Shown: positions 48,301-60,649 of the stretch, piece after piece
Numbering within the stretch: the first letter of the stretch is position 1
How the letters are laid out: the number at the start of each line of letters is the position of its first letter
NCBI GenBank assembly: GCA_018398575.1
Contig: JAGTXZ010000008.1
Span: forward strand, 2,372,248-2,436,247
DNA: 64,000 nt
Source of the DNA: Ampelomyces quisqualis
Taxonomy: Eukaryota > Ascomycota > Dothideomycetes > Pleosporales > Phaeosphaeriaceae
Direction of reading: 5' to 3'
Program-made: the position numbers and the translations under genes
Notes under the pieces: model-generated
Told to the model about the DNA's origin: nothing
The model's input: the letters and a program-made list of their open reading frames with translations, nothing else
The model's database searches: none

Positions 48301-50520
48301 TTGTATACTTTACTTAAAACATATTACAGCGTAGTATAGCGTATTTCTTAACACTGTTTATTACTAATTCTGTGTATTTCTACAAGAGACTTATTACAGC
48401 GTAGCGCAGCGCATCTCTTAACTACTATTATTACTAGTTCTATATATTTCTCTAAGAGACGTATTACAGCATAGCGTAGTGTATCTTCTTCTATACTATA
48501 GCGTAGCGCAGCGTATCTTATAACTTCTATTTATTACTAGTTCTATATATCTCTACAAGAGACGTATTACAGCGTAGCGCAGTGTATCTTTCTCTTATAC
48601 CTATTGCAGCGTAGTGCAGCGTATCTCTTAACTATAATTATTACTAGTTCTTTATATTTCTATAAGAGACGTATTACAGCGTAGCGTAGTGTATCTTCTT
48701 CTATACTATAGTGTAGCGCAGCGCATCTTATAACTTCTGTTTATTACTAGTTCTATATATCTCTACAAGAGACGTATCGCAGCGTAGTATAGTGTATCTT
48801 TCTCTTATACCTATTGTAGCGTAGTGCAGCGTATCTCTTAACTATAATTATTACTAGTTCTTTATATTTCTATAAGAGACGTATTGCAGTATAGCGTAGC
48901 GCATCTTCTTCTATACTATAGCGTAGCGCAGCATATCTTATAACTTCTGTTTATTACTAGTTCTATATATCTCTATAAGAGACGTATTGTAGTGTAGTGT
49001 AGCGTATCTTCCTCTTATACCTATTGCAGCGTAGTGTAGCGTATCTCTTAACTATAATTATTACTAGTTCTTTATATTTCTACAAGAGACGTATTACAGC
49101 GTAGCGTAGTGTATCTTCTTCTATACTATAGCGTAGCACAGCGCATCTTATAACTTCTGTTTATTACTAGTTCTATATATCTCTATAAGAGACGTATTGC
49201 AGCGTAGCGTAGCGTATCTTCCTCTTATACCTATCGCAGCGTAGTGCAGCGTATCTCTTAACTATAATTATTACTAGTTCTTTATATTTCTACAAGAGAC
49301 ATATTACAGCGTAGCGTAGCGTATCTTCTTCTATACTGTAGCATAGCGCATCTTCTTCTATACTATAGCGTAGCGCAGCGCATCTTATAACTTCTGTTTA
49401 TTACTAGTTCTATATATCTCTATAAGAGACGTATTACAGCGTAGCGCAGTGTATCTTTCTCTTATACCTATTGCAGCGTAGTGCAGTGTATCTCTTAACT
49501 ATAATTATTACTAGTTCTTTATATTTCTACAAGAGACGTATTATAGCGTAGCGTAGCACATCTTCTTCTATACTATAGCGTAGCGCAGCGCATCTTATAA
49601 CTTCTGTTTATTACTAGTTCTGTATATCTCTACAAGAGATGTATTACAGCGTAGCACAGCGTATCTTCTTCTTATACCTATTACAGTGTAGTACAGCGTA
49701 TCTCTTAACTATAATTATTACTAGTTCTCTATATTTTAACAAGAGACGTATTGTAGTATAGCGTAGCATATCTTCTTCTTTACCTATTGCAGTATAGTGC
49801 AGCGTATCTCTTTACTATAATTATTACTAGTTCTTTATATTTCTACAAGAGACGTATTGCAGTGTAGCGTAGCGTATCTTCTTCTTTACCTATTGTAGCG
49901 TAGTGTAGCGTATCTCTTAACTATAATTATTACTAGTTTTCTATATTTCTATAAGAGACGTATTGCAGCGTAGCGTAGCGTATCTTCTTCTATACCTATT
50001 ACAGCGTAGCGTATCTTCTTTTCTACCTATTGCAGTGTAGTGCAGCGCATCTCTTAACTATAATTATTACTAGTTATCTATCTTTCTATAAGAGACGTAT
50101 TGCAGCGTAGCGTAGCGTATCTTCTTCTATACCTATCGTAGCGTAGCGTACCTTCTTCTCTACCTATCGCAGTGTAGTACAGTGCATCTCTTAACTATAA
50201 TTATTACTAGTTTTCTATATTTCTATAAGAGACGTATTACAGCATAGCATAGTATATCTTCTTCTATACCTATTGCAGCATAGTATAGTATATCTCTTAA
50301 CTATAATTATTACTAGTTCTATATATTTCTATAAGAGACGTATTGCAGCGTAGCATAGCGTATTCTCTTCTATACCTATTGTAGCGTAGTGTAGTATATC
50401 TCTTAACTATAGAGTTAGAGTAACTCTAATCTCTTAACTACTATTATTACTAGTTCTATTTATTTCTATAAGAGACTTATTTCTATATAGTATAGTATAT
50501 CTTCTAGTTAGTACTAGCTA
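48300..50520. repeat. Subtelomeric satellite with 210-bp higher-order period
   Basis: Each monomer contains AAGAGACGTATTACAGCGTA followed by GYGYAGYGTATCTT and then ATTATTACTAGTTCT. Two monomer types alternate: one with TCTTATACCTATTGCAGCG, the other with TTCTTCTATACTATAGCGTA. The dimer repeats with a spacing of exactly 210 bp (48,561, 48,771, 48,981, 49,191), then 237 bp through a 27-bp insertion (49,428), then 210 again (49,638). From about 49,740 to 50,520 only single, more diverged monomers of about 120 bp remain. Confidence 0.9.
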
Positions 50521-51400
50521 TATATAGTATTACCCGCTTTGTAGTATAATATTTTATATTTCTTTTATATAACCTATTTCTACTTAGAAGCTATATAGAG
50601 TAAGTAGAAGATTTTAAATAGAAAGTATTATAAAGAATAGTAAAGAGCTAAGCGTTATACTTGCTATAGATAAAATTCCCTAGCTTAATCTAGTAATCTA
50701 CTATCTAAGAAGTACTAAAAACTAGAAATGGAAAGAAAAATCTTAGAACTCTATTTAAGTTTACTTCTTAAAAGCTTAGTAAAGTTAGGTTACTAGGTTA
50801 AAGTAATATACCTCTTAGAATAAATTAGCGTATATACCTACTAGATAGCGTTAGAGCTAAATTATACCTAGAATTAGTCTAGCTTAAGAAAGGCCTTACG
50901 CAATATAGTAGTAGATAGACGTACTAGATCTTACCTACTAGAGTTACACCCTACTATTACTTACGTATTCTAATAGCTAGAGAAATAATTTAAACTAGTT
51001 AAAAATAAATTGTTTTATTGCATTTAACTTAGAGTAGTAAAGAAAAAAAATAGTATAAGCTATTATTTATTAGACTCTATTTATAGTTTTAGTTAGCTAA
51101 GAAAATTAGCCTTAGTAGCTTCTTAGAAAGAGAATTAAAGTAAATAGTTTGCTATAGAAAAGAGTAAGAGTCCTAATAGTATATAGTAGGCTTACTTTTA
51201 TATAGTTAACTTACCTTTAGAAGAATAATAGTAGCGTAACAGAGTAGAAACTACTATTATAGTATTTGTAGCTTTTTACTTAAAAACTAGAGCTATATAA
51301 AGGGTTACAGTTTCTAGTATTAGAATAGAAGAAATATATAGGTAGTAAGAGATAAGGTGTATAGTAAGGTACGCTAAGATTGCCTAACAGCTGTTATTCC
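50521..51400. other. AT-rich decayed spacer
   Basis: Very A+T-rich, with only short frames broken by TAG/TAA. No motif, repeat or RNA gene recognised. Confidence 0.45.
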
Positions 51401-54400
51401 TTTTTAAGTAAACAACATTACATTGTAATAAAAGTAATATGCCTTAACAGGTTATAATATTTCCTATCTGCGCTACTTAAACTGTAAAGCTCTCTACTAG
51501 CGTTCCTAGCAGTAATGTTGTCCTTTTGCTAATTAGCCTGCAAACTAACCTATCTAACTAGACTTCTTGCTTAACAAACTAGAGATTGTTAGCTGTGCTA
51601 TCTAATCTGGTATTTATAGCGCCTGCTATTAGTGCTGCCTTACTACTACACACCTTTATCTAGCAAGCCTTAATCAAAGATACCTTGTTGTAAAGAATAA
51701 GTGCTATAACTATAGGTTTAAGTTAACCCTTACGCTACAAACAGCTGTATGCTTGCTTAAGCGCAGAATAGTAGGCTATTAGCTCTATAAAGATTACAAC
51801 ACTTACTTACTGCAGGTTTACAGACTCTCTAGCACTTTTCTGCGTCGCGACTATAATCTAGAGGTTTTTGTTAGAAGTAAAATGTTTAGTAGCTTTAGTC
51901 CTCTTAATAGCTGTATTTTCTGCTATGTATAGGAGGAACTAGCCTGTAAAATAACTTGCTACTATTTGCACTACTGCGGCGAGGGCATTTAGATAGTCTA
52001 CTATAACTAAGACCTTAACCTGTTTACTCTAATTGTGCTAGCATACCTTGTTGCTATAACTCTGTAAGCGCGCCTTTAACTCCCTTAGCTTACAGGCAGT
52101 TTTAACACAGCTCTCTTGAAACACTTTTAGAGGTAGGCCTATTGTCTTCCTGTCCTTTATCTAGCCCTGCACAATTTAGTTTAACTTTGTAAACCTAACA
52201 CTATTAGGATTAGAACTAGCTGCACGTATAGCCGCGGCCTAGTAGACTACTAGAGGCGCTACAGTTACTGCGCTAACTGCAGTAAGGTAGTTGGTTATAG
52301 ACTGTAGCAAAATTCTCTCTAGTTTTAGGAACCTTTTGCTAGTGCGTTCTATTTTAGACTGCTACTTATCTACATCCTCTTTATGTTAGCAGCAGATCTT
52401 AGTAAAGACACTTGCCTTGCATTTAAGCACTATCTTGCGTTCCTCTTTTTTAGGCGTGCAGCTAATATACTGTACGTTAAGAGCTGCGTCTACTACTACT
52501 AGTACGTTGCTATTGTGCTATTAAGTGTTATTGTTGCGCTGCATCTAAAACAGCAGGAGTAGTTACTTAAGCGCTGTGTAAATGTAGCCTAACTGCAGCC
52601 TCTACTTATTCTAGGCAAATTTAGATGCAGTAGCCTTTGCGCTGTCTAGATTCTTTGTTAGCTACTAATAGTCCCCTTCTAGCAATTAGATAAACTTGTA
52701 GTCTACTACTCTGTCTTTGTTTTCTTTAGGCGCAAGCTAACGCAGCTTATAGTTCTTTAACTAATCTTTGTAGCCTAGTGCCTACGCTACAAAGTGCAAC
52801 TAGCTTACAATTCTCTTGTAATCTAGGGTGCTAGTTAAGCCCTAGATAGCTAGCTAGATAGAAAACAAAGTATAATACTAGTTGCGCAGCTCCTTTAGCC
52901 TAGACAGGAACTCCTTTGCTGTAATCTAGTAGTAGCACTTATCTATAATTAAGTAACTAACTACTGCAGTACTTAGTTATTCTTTTACTGTCTTTGCTAC
53001 TGTGCTGTTAGCTAGCGTGTACTAGGCTATTTAGACTATTGTAAAATTGGCTATAACTGTTGCAAGACTGTTCTAGGTTGTAACAATTATTACGCGCTCT
53101 GCTAACAGCCTAGCTGTAACACGTTTATTATTGTCTGGCACAGCGCCTAACTACGTATATTGCTACGTACTACCCTTTATAACCAGAAGGTTACCCTACT
53201 TAACTACACAGCTAGCGCACGCTGCAATCTTAGTTAATAAAAGTTATATCTAGTTACCTAACTTGCCCTAACTATCTGCGTACAGAGCAATTCTTATAGC
53301 ACGCAGGCCTCTAACAAAAGCACTGCCCTTTAGCATCTTTGTAGCGTTGCTAGAGAAGGCACCTATACCTACTAGTAGCGTAATAATATAAGTAAGATGT
53401 TAAGGCCTTGTCTTGCAGTAGAGTTTAAGGCAGGCCTTTAGCTTACAAAAGCATTGTAGGGGTTAGATTTAGCTATAAGTAGCATTCCTCTTAGCTTCCT
53501 GCGCTAAATGCACAGTAGTATTATTTTTATGCTACGTAGTTGTTACCTCCTTTATGTTTATAGTATGTAGATATTAGCTATATACTAGGCTAATAGCCTA
53601 AGACGTCTTGCCCTAACCAGGTAAGTCTGCAAGAACTCTTCTGCCTACAGCGCTATACTCCTGTGCAAAGGACTATATAATAAAGTTAAGTTAGTAAGGC
53701 TTAAAGGTAAAACCTAACTAGGTCTCTAAAAAGGTACTAGTTTCTATTAGCCTACTAGCTAGGTATGCCTTAAGCACATTAGGTTTATTAAGCTATAGGA
53801 ATACATAGCGTATATAATCAATTATAGTCTAATCTACGTGTGCTAGCTTTTAGCCTAGTGTAGAATTATTCTAGAGCGTCTAGGCAGGCATTGCGTTAGT
53901 CTCCTTGTCTAGATCTACTGTGTTGCTGTTAGCGTCCTATAGAGAGTTATCTATGTCTTGTTCTTCTAAAGAGCTGCTTTTCAAACCAGGCAAAGCCCTA
54001 CTATTGTTAGGCAGAGACTTAGTTTACTACTGTTAGTAGCTGTATACATTCTACTCTCCTAAGAACTATATATTATTAACTATTAATGTGTTGTTACAGG
54101 CAGCATTACTAGCGCCTTAAGGCCTAGAAGGATCTACTTTAAACCTACTGCAGTTTGTAGCTAGCACAGTTGTGCTAGTAAAGAGGTTTGCTAGAAACTA
54201 AGCAAGGTCTTTTTATCCTCTTAATAGGTTATAATTACTTATATCTGTGTTACTTTAGGTTAGAGTAGAGCTAGAGAGTTAGCTATTATTTAGAATAATA
54301 GAAGAAAGGTCTATGCATCCTGCTAGCGTGTTGCTGCTATAAACTAGCAGAGAAATTACCTTGTCCCTTAGGGCTAAGTTGCTACCAAGAGAAGCAGCCT

Positions 54401-56750
54401 CTTCTACCAGCACGTTATTAGCTATAGGCAGAGAAACAGCCTTACTGTTAAGCGTAGAGCTGCAGGCATCTACTATAGAAATTGCTGTGTTAGCTAGCGT
54501 ATTGCTGCTATACAAGAGGTTAGCAATAGGTGTGTCTATAGGCATAGAGGCGCTTATCTTAGTTAGAAGAGGATCTGCCTTATCTCTTAGGGCTAAGTTG
54601 CTACTAGAAGAAGCAGCCTCTTCTACTAGCACGTTATTAGCTGCAGGCAGAGAAATAGCCTTGCTGTCTAGCGTAGAGCTGCTAGTATCTGCTATAGGGT
54701 TTGCTGTGTTAGCAGGCGCATTACTACTATGCAAGAGGTTAGCAATAGGTGTGTCTGCAGGTATAGAGGCGCTTATCTCAGTTAGAAGAGGATCTGCCTT
54801 ATCTCTTAGGGCTAAGTTGCTACTAGAAGAAGTAGCCTTGTCTACTAGCACGTTGTTAGCTGCAGACAAAGGAACAGCCTTGCTGTCTAGCGTAGAGCTG
54901 CTAGTATCTACTGTAGAGTTTGCTGTGTTAGCTAGCGTATTGCTGCTATGCAAGAGGTTAGCAATAGGTGTGTCTGCAGGCACAGAGGCGCTTATCTCAG
55001 TTAGAAGAGAATCTGCCTTGTCCCTTAGGGCTAAGTTGCTACTAGAAAGAGCAGCCTCTTCTACTAGCACATTATTAGCTATAGGCAGAGGAATAGCCTT
55101 GCTGTTAAGCGTAGAGCTGCTAGTATCTACTATAGGGTTTGCTGTGTTAGCAGGCGCATTACTGCTATACAAGAAGTTGGCAATAGGTGTGTCTATAGGC
55201 ACAAAGGCGCTTATCTTAGTTAGAAGAGAATCTGCCTTTAGCTCTAGCGTAGACGCCTCCTTGCTTAAAGAAAAGAATCTGGCTATACCTAAATTGCATT
55301 TAAATTGCTATACTAGACTTCTCAAATTATCTACTGTACCCTGCAGCCTTGCTGTAGTTTGTTCTGCTAAAATAGTACAGATAGTTCTAGCTACGCTCTA
55401 CTGTTTAACCAAGAAAGAATTAGGTAGTAGTAGTTAGTTAGATATATCAGCTATCTAGATGCACGCTACCAAGTAGTAGAAGGCTAGAAGTCTATAGTTA
55501 ACTTTGTTTGCCTACTGCAAGCCTTAAACACAGTCCTACTTTCTAGCCAAACCTTTGCCTTTACTATTAACCTGTACCTGTTGTAGGCATTTGTTATATA
55601 AGAAGCTCTAGATTACAAAGAGGTACTGCAACTAAGAGAAGAACAAATTGCTCTAATACTTACTGCTTAAGTTAATAATAAGCCTATACCTATCTTTTAA
55701 GTAGAAAGAGACTGCTACCTAGTAGTTTCTGTCTAGACACATTAGAAGTAAGACACGCTCTATAACGCTAGTAGTAAGATTATTCTTGTAGCTAGCTAGG
55801 TAAGTGTGTAACTAGGGGTTAGAGAGTTGTGCAGTGTCTAAGGGCAAAAGCAGTACGCTGTCTAGTCTAGGTTTAATCTCTAAGAGAAAGTCTAACACGT
55901 TGCTACTGTACTAGGTATTAACGCTGTATTCAAAACGTCTAGTAATGCGTGCAATGCTATTTATAGTAACAGAAGTATAGGTGTTAGCGTACAGGCAAAC
56001 GTCTGTAATGTGCTTATCAGAGAATTCTTTCTTTACCTATGTCTTAAATGCCTTAAAACACTGCAAGGAAGCTAGGTTAGCTTCAATAGCGTTGTACTAG
56101 GTTGTTATCCTATTATTTTTAACATGTTAGTTGTTCTTAAGTACAGGCCTAGCCTATAATCTCTTACTATAGTTGTTACTAGAGTTAACATACATAAAAT
56201 CAATGTTATTCCTATAGTTATTGTTAAACTCCTTAGTTTTCGTGTAGGTCTAGTTATATCCCTAGATTTTACTAGATGCGCGTCGCTTAAGCGCGTTCCT
56301 GTAACGTACCTAACGCATACAGTTAACCCCTATATCTAGAGGTTTACTCAAAAACATTTTATTCTCTAACTCTTCTATCTGCCTAGTAAACTAGGCATCG
56401 CAGTTAAAGTTGCCTTAGCAAGCTGCTAGGTAGCGTCTAGGCTAGCTAAGTAAGACTGTAGTATTAGCGCCTTTGTTTTCTATTACGTCCTTAAAGGTAG
56501 TTTACAAGCTAGTATCCTTGTAGATAGCAAGGTGCTGTATTGTCTAAGGGCCTATATATAGTAGCTGGTTAGTATAGAGTAGGTTGCGCTAACTTATAAC
56601 ACCTATAACAGTAGTCAAAAGCTTACTTCAGGACAACTAAAGCGTTCTATAGTTATCTGCCTCTGCAAGTGTACTTAGCTTCTAACACTACAGCACTTCC
56701 CTGTTAAACTCGTCTTTAAGAACAATCTGTGCCTGCCTTAGCTATAGGTC
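51400..56750 (-). pseudogene. SNF2-like helicase/ATPase with internal 73-residue repeats, RIP-inactivated
   Basis: One minus-strand frame can be followed without an indel through four check points: an N-terminal segment with RQIEELENKMFLSKPLDIGV (about 56,385-56,325), the repeat array (ORF ending at 55,202), Walker A (53,630) and the DExH box (52,943). Helicase start: FTFKPY.LNFII with RRVLADLPG.GKTS (about 53,650-53,600), the SNF2-type KPxQ...ADxxGxGKT layout. Further on, RVIIVTT.NSLAT and YLIIDKCYY (52,957-52,927) match motifs Ia/II, but the DExH box has become DKCY. Between them and the N-terminus lie four 73-residue repeats. The C-terminal helicase half towards 51,400 is poorly readable. 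Assignment to SNF2 rests on motif layout only. Limits are approximate. Confidence 0.62.
54330..55250 (-). repeat. 219-bp tandem repeat coding for a 73-residue unit, four copies
   Basis: The unit, read on the minus strand, includes SSNLALRDKADPLLTEISAS, then DTPIANLLHSSN and LANTAN, and SSSTLDSKA. The marker word GCAATAGGTGTGTCT occurs at about 54,523, 54,740, 54,959 and 55,178, giving the ~219-bp period. The 307-codon minus frame (54,279-55,202) is uninterrupted, the longest open frame in the block. The overlapping + strand frame of 358 codons is a shadow. In the protein the array lies between the N-terminal region and the helicase domain. Confidence 0.85.
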
Positions 56751-58383
56751 TCAAATAGTTAGTAACGCACGCACTAAGAAGATAGATAGATAGTATAGTA
56801 GTAATAGCTATAGCTTTGTAGAGAGCTGCAAGATCCCTGCTCTCTGTAGTGTAAGTAGAGTTAGATCTAGCAGCGCTGCTACTAGTGTTAGAACTAAAGC
56901 AATTAGCGCTAGTATTAAAAACTACACAGCTAACGCATGTGTTAACGCTAGCAGTGCTACTACTAGTGTTATAACTGTAGTAAATAGCGCAGGTGTAGAA
57001 AATTGCGCAGCTAACGCATGTGTTAACGCTAGCAGTCCTGCTAGTGTTAGAACCAAAGTAACTATAGCCCTATTAGTGTTAGTTTACATTCTTAACATAA
57101 GCTATGCTAGGGCCTTAGTCCCCTATACCTAAGGTACTTTCCTCTATATTACAGGGTTAAGGGCATGCTATGCTTAGGTCGCGCGTATATGCCTTAACAC
57201 AGCATAAACAGTTAATCTGTACTAAAGGTTTTCTAGGTTAAGCTGTTAGTGTTAAGCTGTAGCAAAGCCCTTAAGCACAACCAAATTGTAACTTATAAGG
57301 CTAAAGCTAGTAAGCAAGTTAGTATCTTTGATTTTACAGCCCTTTAGAATTGTGTACTAGCTTTCTTACTAGGCAAAGGCGCTAGCTACTATACTATTGC
57401 AGGACACTATTAGGTAGAGAGCAGAAATACTAGAGTATGCAATTACATAGCTATAGGCAGCATAAAGAGGCGCAAGTTGTTGTTATACAGCGCGTTATAG
57501 TAAGGCAGACTATAGTCTATACACTATAAATTTAGAGTTGTAGTAAAGTAAGAGGGAGCGCAGAAGCGCGCACGCAAGGAACAAGAAAAGTTTAGAAACT
57601 ACCTAACCTAGTTAACGCCGCAGCAACAACTAGACAACAGTCTAGTACTATTAAACTCTTGTATCAAAAGATGCGTATAACGCAAAAACGCTATGTTCTA
57701 CTTAACGTACCAATACATCCTAATAGTAACTGTAGTGCCTATTTGCAGCGCCTAGTAGAAGTATGTACTCTTAGAGACAAGGAGTGCATAAGAGAAAACC
57801 AGGTTAATAAGGGCAGCAAAGAGCTTAGTAAAGTGTAGGCTAGGAGGCAGAGAGATTATAAAGGTAAGACAGCGCACCAGATAGGTTGTTAATAGACAAA
57901 GCTTACCTAATAGCAGGGCTTTAGAAGCCTTAGTAAAAGGAGTAGTTAGGTAAAGGCAAGCTAGGCTAAGGCAGTAAAGTACGTAGAGTAGGCTAGATTA
58001 TTACTTGCTTCTCTAATAGATTAGAGTACGTGCTGTAGTTTAAATCCCTTTGCTAGCTGCCTTGCTATCCTATTTGCTAAGGTAGTGTTATAGTATAGAG
58101 AAGAGAGAGTAGAAATAGTTAGTATGTTTTTTTTTTCAGACGTGCCTAGGCAAGTCCTATTAGGAAACTGTTTTGTTAGTAGAGCTAGAGGTTAGGCTGT
58201 CTCTTTCACCTAGGGCTACACAGCGTTCCTACAACAGACGTTAATACAAAAGTTGCGCTAGACCCTTAATAACGTAGCTTACCCTGTCCTAGCGCGTTTA
58301 TAAAGTATACAGGTCTGTGCATTATCAAAACACTACAAGTCTCTTATTACCTGTTATTTATGTACGCACAACTGCTAACAAGG
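56751..58383. other. Decayed spacer between SNF2-like pseudogene and large repeat copy 2
   Basis: It contains a short internal repeat around 56,880-57,060 (ACTACTAGTGTTA and CTAACGCATGTGTTAACGCT recurring two or three times, spacing about 77 bp). Otherwise frames are short and stop-rich. No family recognised. Confidence 0.4.
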
Positions 58384-58719
58384 CCTAACCCCTAGGACTA
58401 TTATATTTTACTAGTTACTGCACTTTACTAGTTAACTAGCACTGTGCTAGTTACTACTCTTACTAGCTAACTAGCATTATGCTAGTTATTCTACCTCTAC
58501 TGCTATACACATTCTTTTTACCCTACCTCTACACTAGCACTATCTACCTCTTCTACCTAGCTCTCTAAGTTACTTACTCTTGTAACACATGCCTACTAGT
58601 ACTAGAATCTACCTAGTTAAATAGTAAATCTACCTCTTTAGAAGATTGCCTATTCTTCTGCGCGTTGCTATCCTCTATTACCTATACTCTACTACTCCTA
58701 CTATTTCTTTAATTATCCT

Positions 58720-60188
58720 ACATTAAATCTACAGGGTACTTTAGTCTATCTAAGGACTATTTTGCCTGCACTATATTACTCCCTTAGCCTTCTTCTCTAT
58801 TGTATTAAAACAGTACCCTACACTTATAGCTCTATTGCTACGTAGCTGGTAACAGATTATGTAAACTAACGTATAGCTAATCTTTTGTCCTAATATTTGC
58901 TAGCGCTTACCCCTAGCAATACTCTACTACACGCACCTGTATAATCTTTGCGTATAACAGTAGAGTACTAATCTTAAGATCTCTTAAGCTCTGTTCTAGG
59001 ATGTTGTAGTGTTAGGATCTGCGCAATAGCTTTTTCCTGTAGATATCTATTATACGTTTTTGGTTTAAGGCTAGTATTGCTATTGTCTACAATAGGTAGA
59101 TTACCTAAAGCTTGTCCTTATTGTTAACTGCGCGCTTGTCTCTTCTTATTGCCTAAAATAACTTGTTTGCAAAGCGTTAGAACAAGCTTCTAACCAATAA
59201 GCTCTAATAGTCTACTACTAATTGTTCGCTTAGTCCTGTAACTAAGTCTATGCCTATTAAAGTATTGTTTAGGGATATTAACCCAGATGTCTCTAAATAA
59301 GGACTACTACAATTATTAGTAACCTAACAAACCAAGCGCCTTAGAAACTTACCTTAAATATATAAAACTATAGGGCTTAGCTCTTTTAAAGTTGTACTAG
59401 TACAGCCTGGCCCTTAATTTACAATCTACGCCTAGAATCCTTATATAGTCTAGCAAGTTCTCTTAGAACTTACTCTACTACTGTAACTCCTTGTTGTCTT
59501 CTATGCTAAGTAGAGGCAGATCTAGTAGAAATATTGCGTTGTCTAAAGTGTACCCTTGCGTAGCACTCTATTCCTCCTTGCGTAAGTTTACTATAGGAAT
59601 AACTATCTGTAAGATACTGTTGTTTCAGAATAATAGTATTAGCTTACTGTAAACAGAACTCTATTTTGCTAGTTGTTTAGGGAAAACAACAGTTTGTTAA
59701 GGCTAGCGTTGTTTGTTTTGTTTAATACTGTATCTCTTGTCCCTAATACAGGTTGTGTTAACACCTGCTAGGCTAATATCTTTTATTAGCCAAGGTATAT
59801 CCTATTGGAATAAGTATAGTAAAGCCTCTTTAAGCATGTGCACTTACAGGACCTAAGGCAGAGTTATATTACCTGCCTGCCTATAACCTTCTAGTTATAC
59901 TAGCTTTACTACTCTATCTATATATTCTTTATTAAGCCCTGTAACCTGTCCTTGCCTTCTCTTAGTGTGCCTAAGCGCTTGTTGTTAGAGTAAAGACTCT
60001 AATTGCATTTGCTTCTCTACAGGTGCCTTATTATTACTTGTGTCTTCTAAGGACTTGTGCTTCTGCAACAGTAGATACAATTAAATTGCATTTGTTAGCG
60101 TTAGTGTTGTTACTACAATAGTATTGTTATCTAAGAGAGTTAGGTTAATTGTTTCAACCATATAATAAAAAGTAGCTTGCGTCGCCAT
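58720..60188 (-). pseudogene. Decayed minus-strand ORF inside the large repeat, copy 2
   Basis: Starts at ATG 60,188 with MATQATFYYMVETINLTLLD and continues through KRRQGQVTGLNKEYIDRVVK, LQVHMLKEALLYLF and DISLAGVNTTC, with only TAG/TAA interruptions for more than 400 bp. It matches the ORF in copy 1 and keeps more of the original codons there (Met and Glu where copy 1 has Ile and Lys, for example YYMVE against YYIVK). Family unknown. The end is uncertain because the best frame changes once further down. Confidence 0.45.
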
Positions 60189-60649
60189 TTTAGTGCCTAA
60201 GGTAGATTAGGCGCTAAAATATTATAAAAGACAACACTAAGGAGGAGAGGTAAGTTCCTGCACTAGTTAGTTAGTTGTTCTCTAACTAAGCACTCTTCTT
60301 CCCTACTATTTAAACTTTATTAAGTTTCTAGAGCTGCAACTTTCTAATAAAGCTGTAAGCCTAGACTTTCCTAGTTAAGTAGGCAAAGCGTGCTCTATCT
60401 AGCATTGTGCTAGTAGCCCTAATATACTAGCTAGCACACTACTAGTTCGCGCAGCCAACAACTAGCACTATATTAGCTAGATTATAAGGTTACCCCTAAC
60501 TCTAATACTATAGTACACTAATACCTAGTTATAGAAATGTAGTATCTTTGCTATGCAGAGTAACGCTCTATTGCGCATTGTAGCGCAGGGCCCTTAGTTT
60601 AGAGTGTAAATCCTAGTCTTATAATTGCCTTAACCCCTACCTATTAAGC

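Noticed and set aside
54361..55437. Longest + strand open frame (358 codons), Leu/Ala/Ser-rich
   Set aside because: It is antisense to the 219-bp repeat array. The minus-strand reading shares its frame with the neighbouring Walker A and DExH motifs, so the + frame is a shadow.
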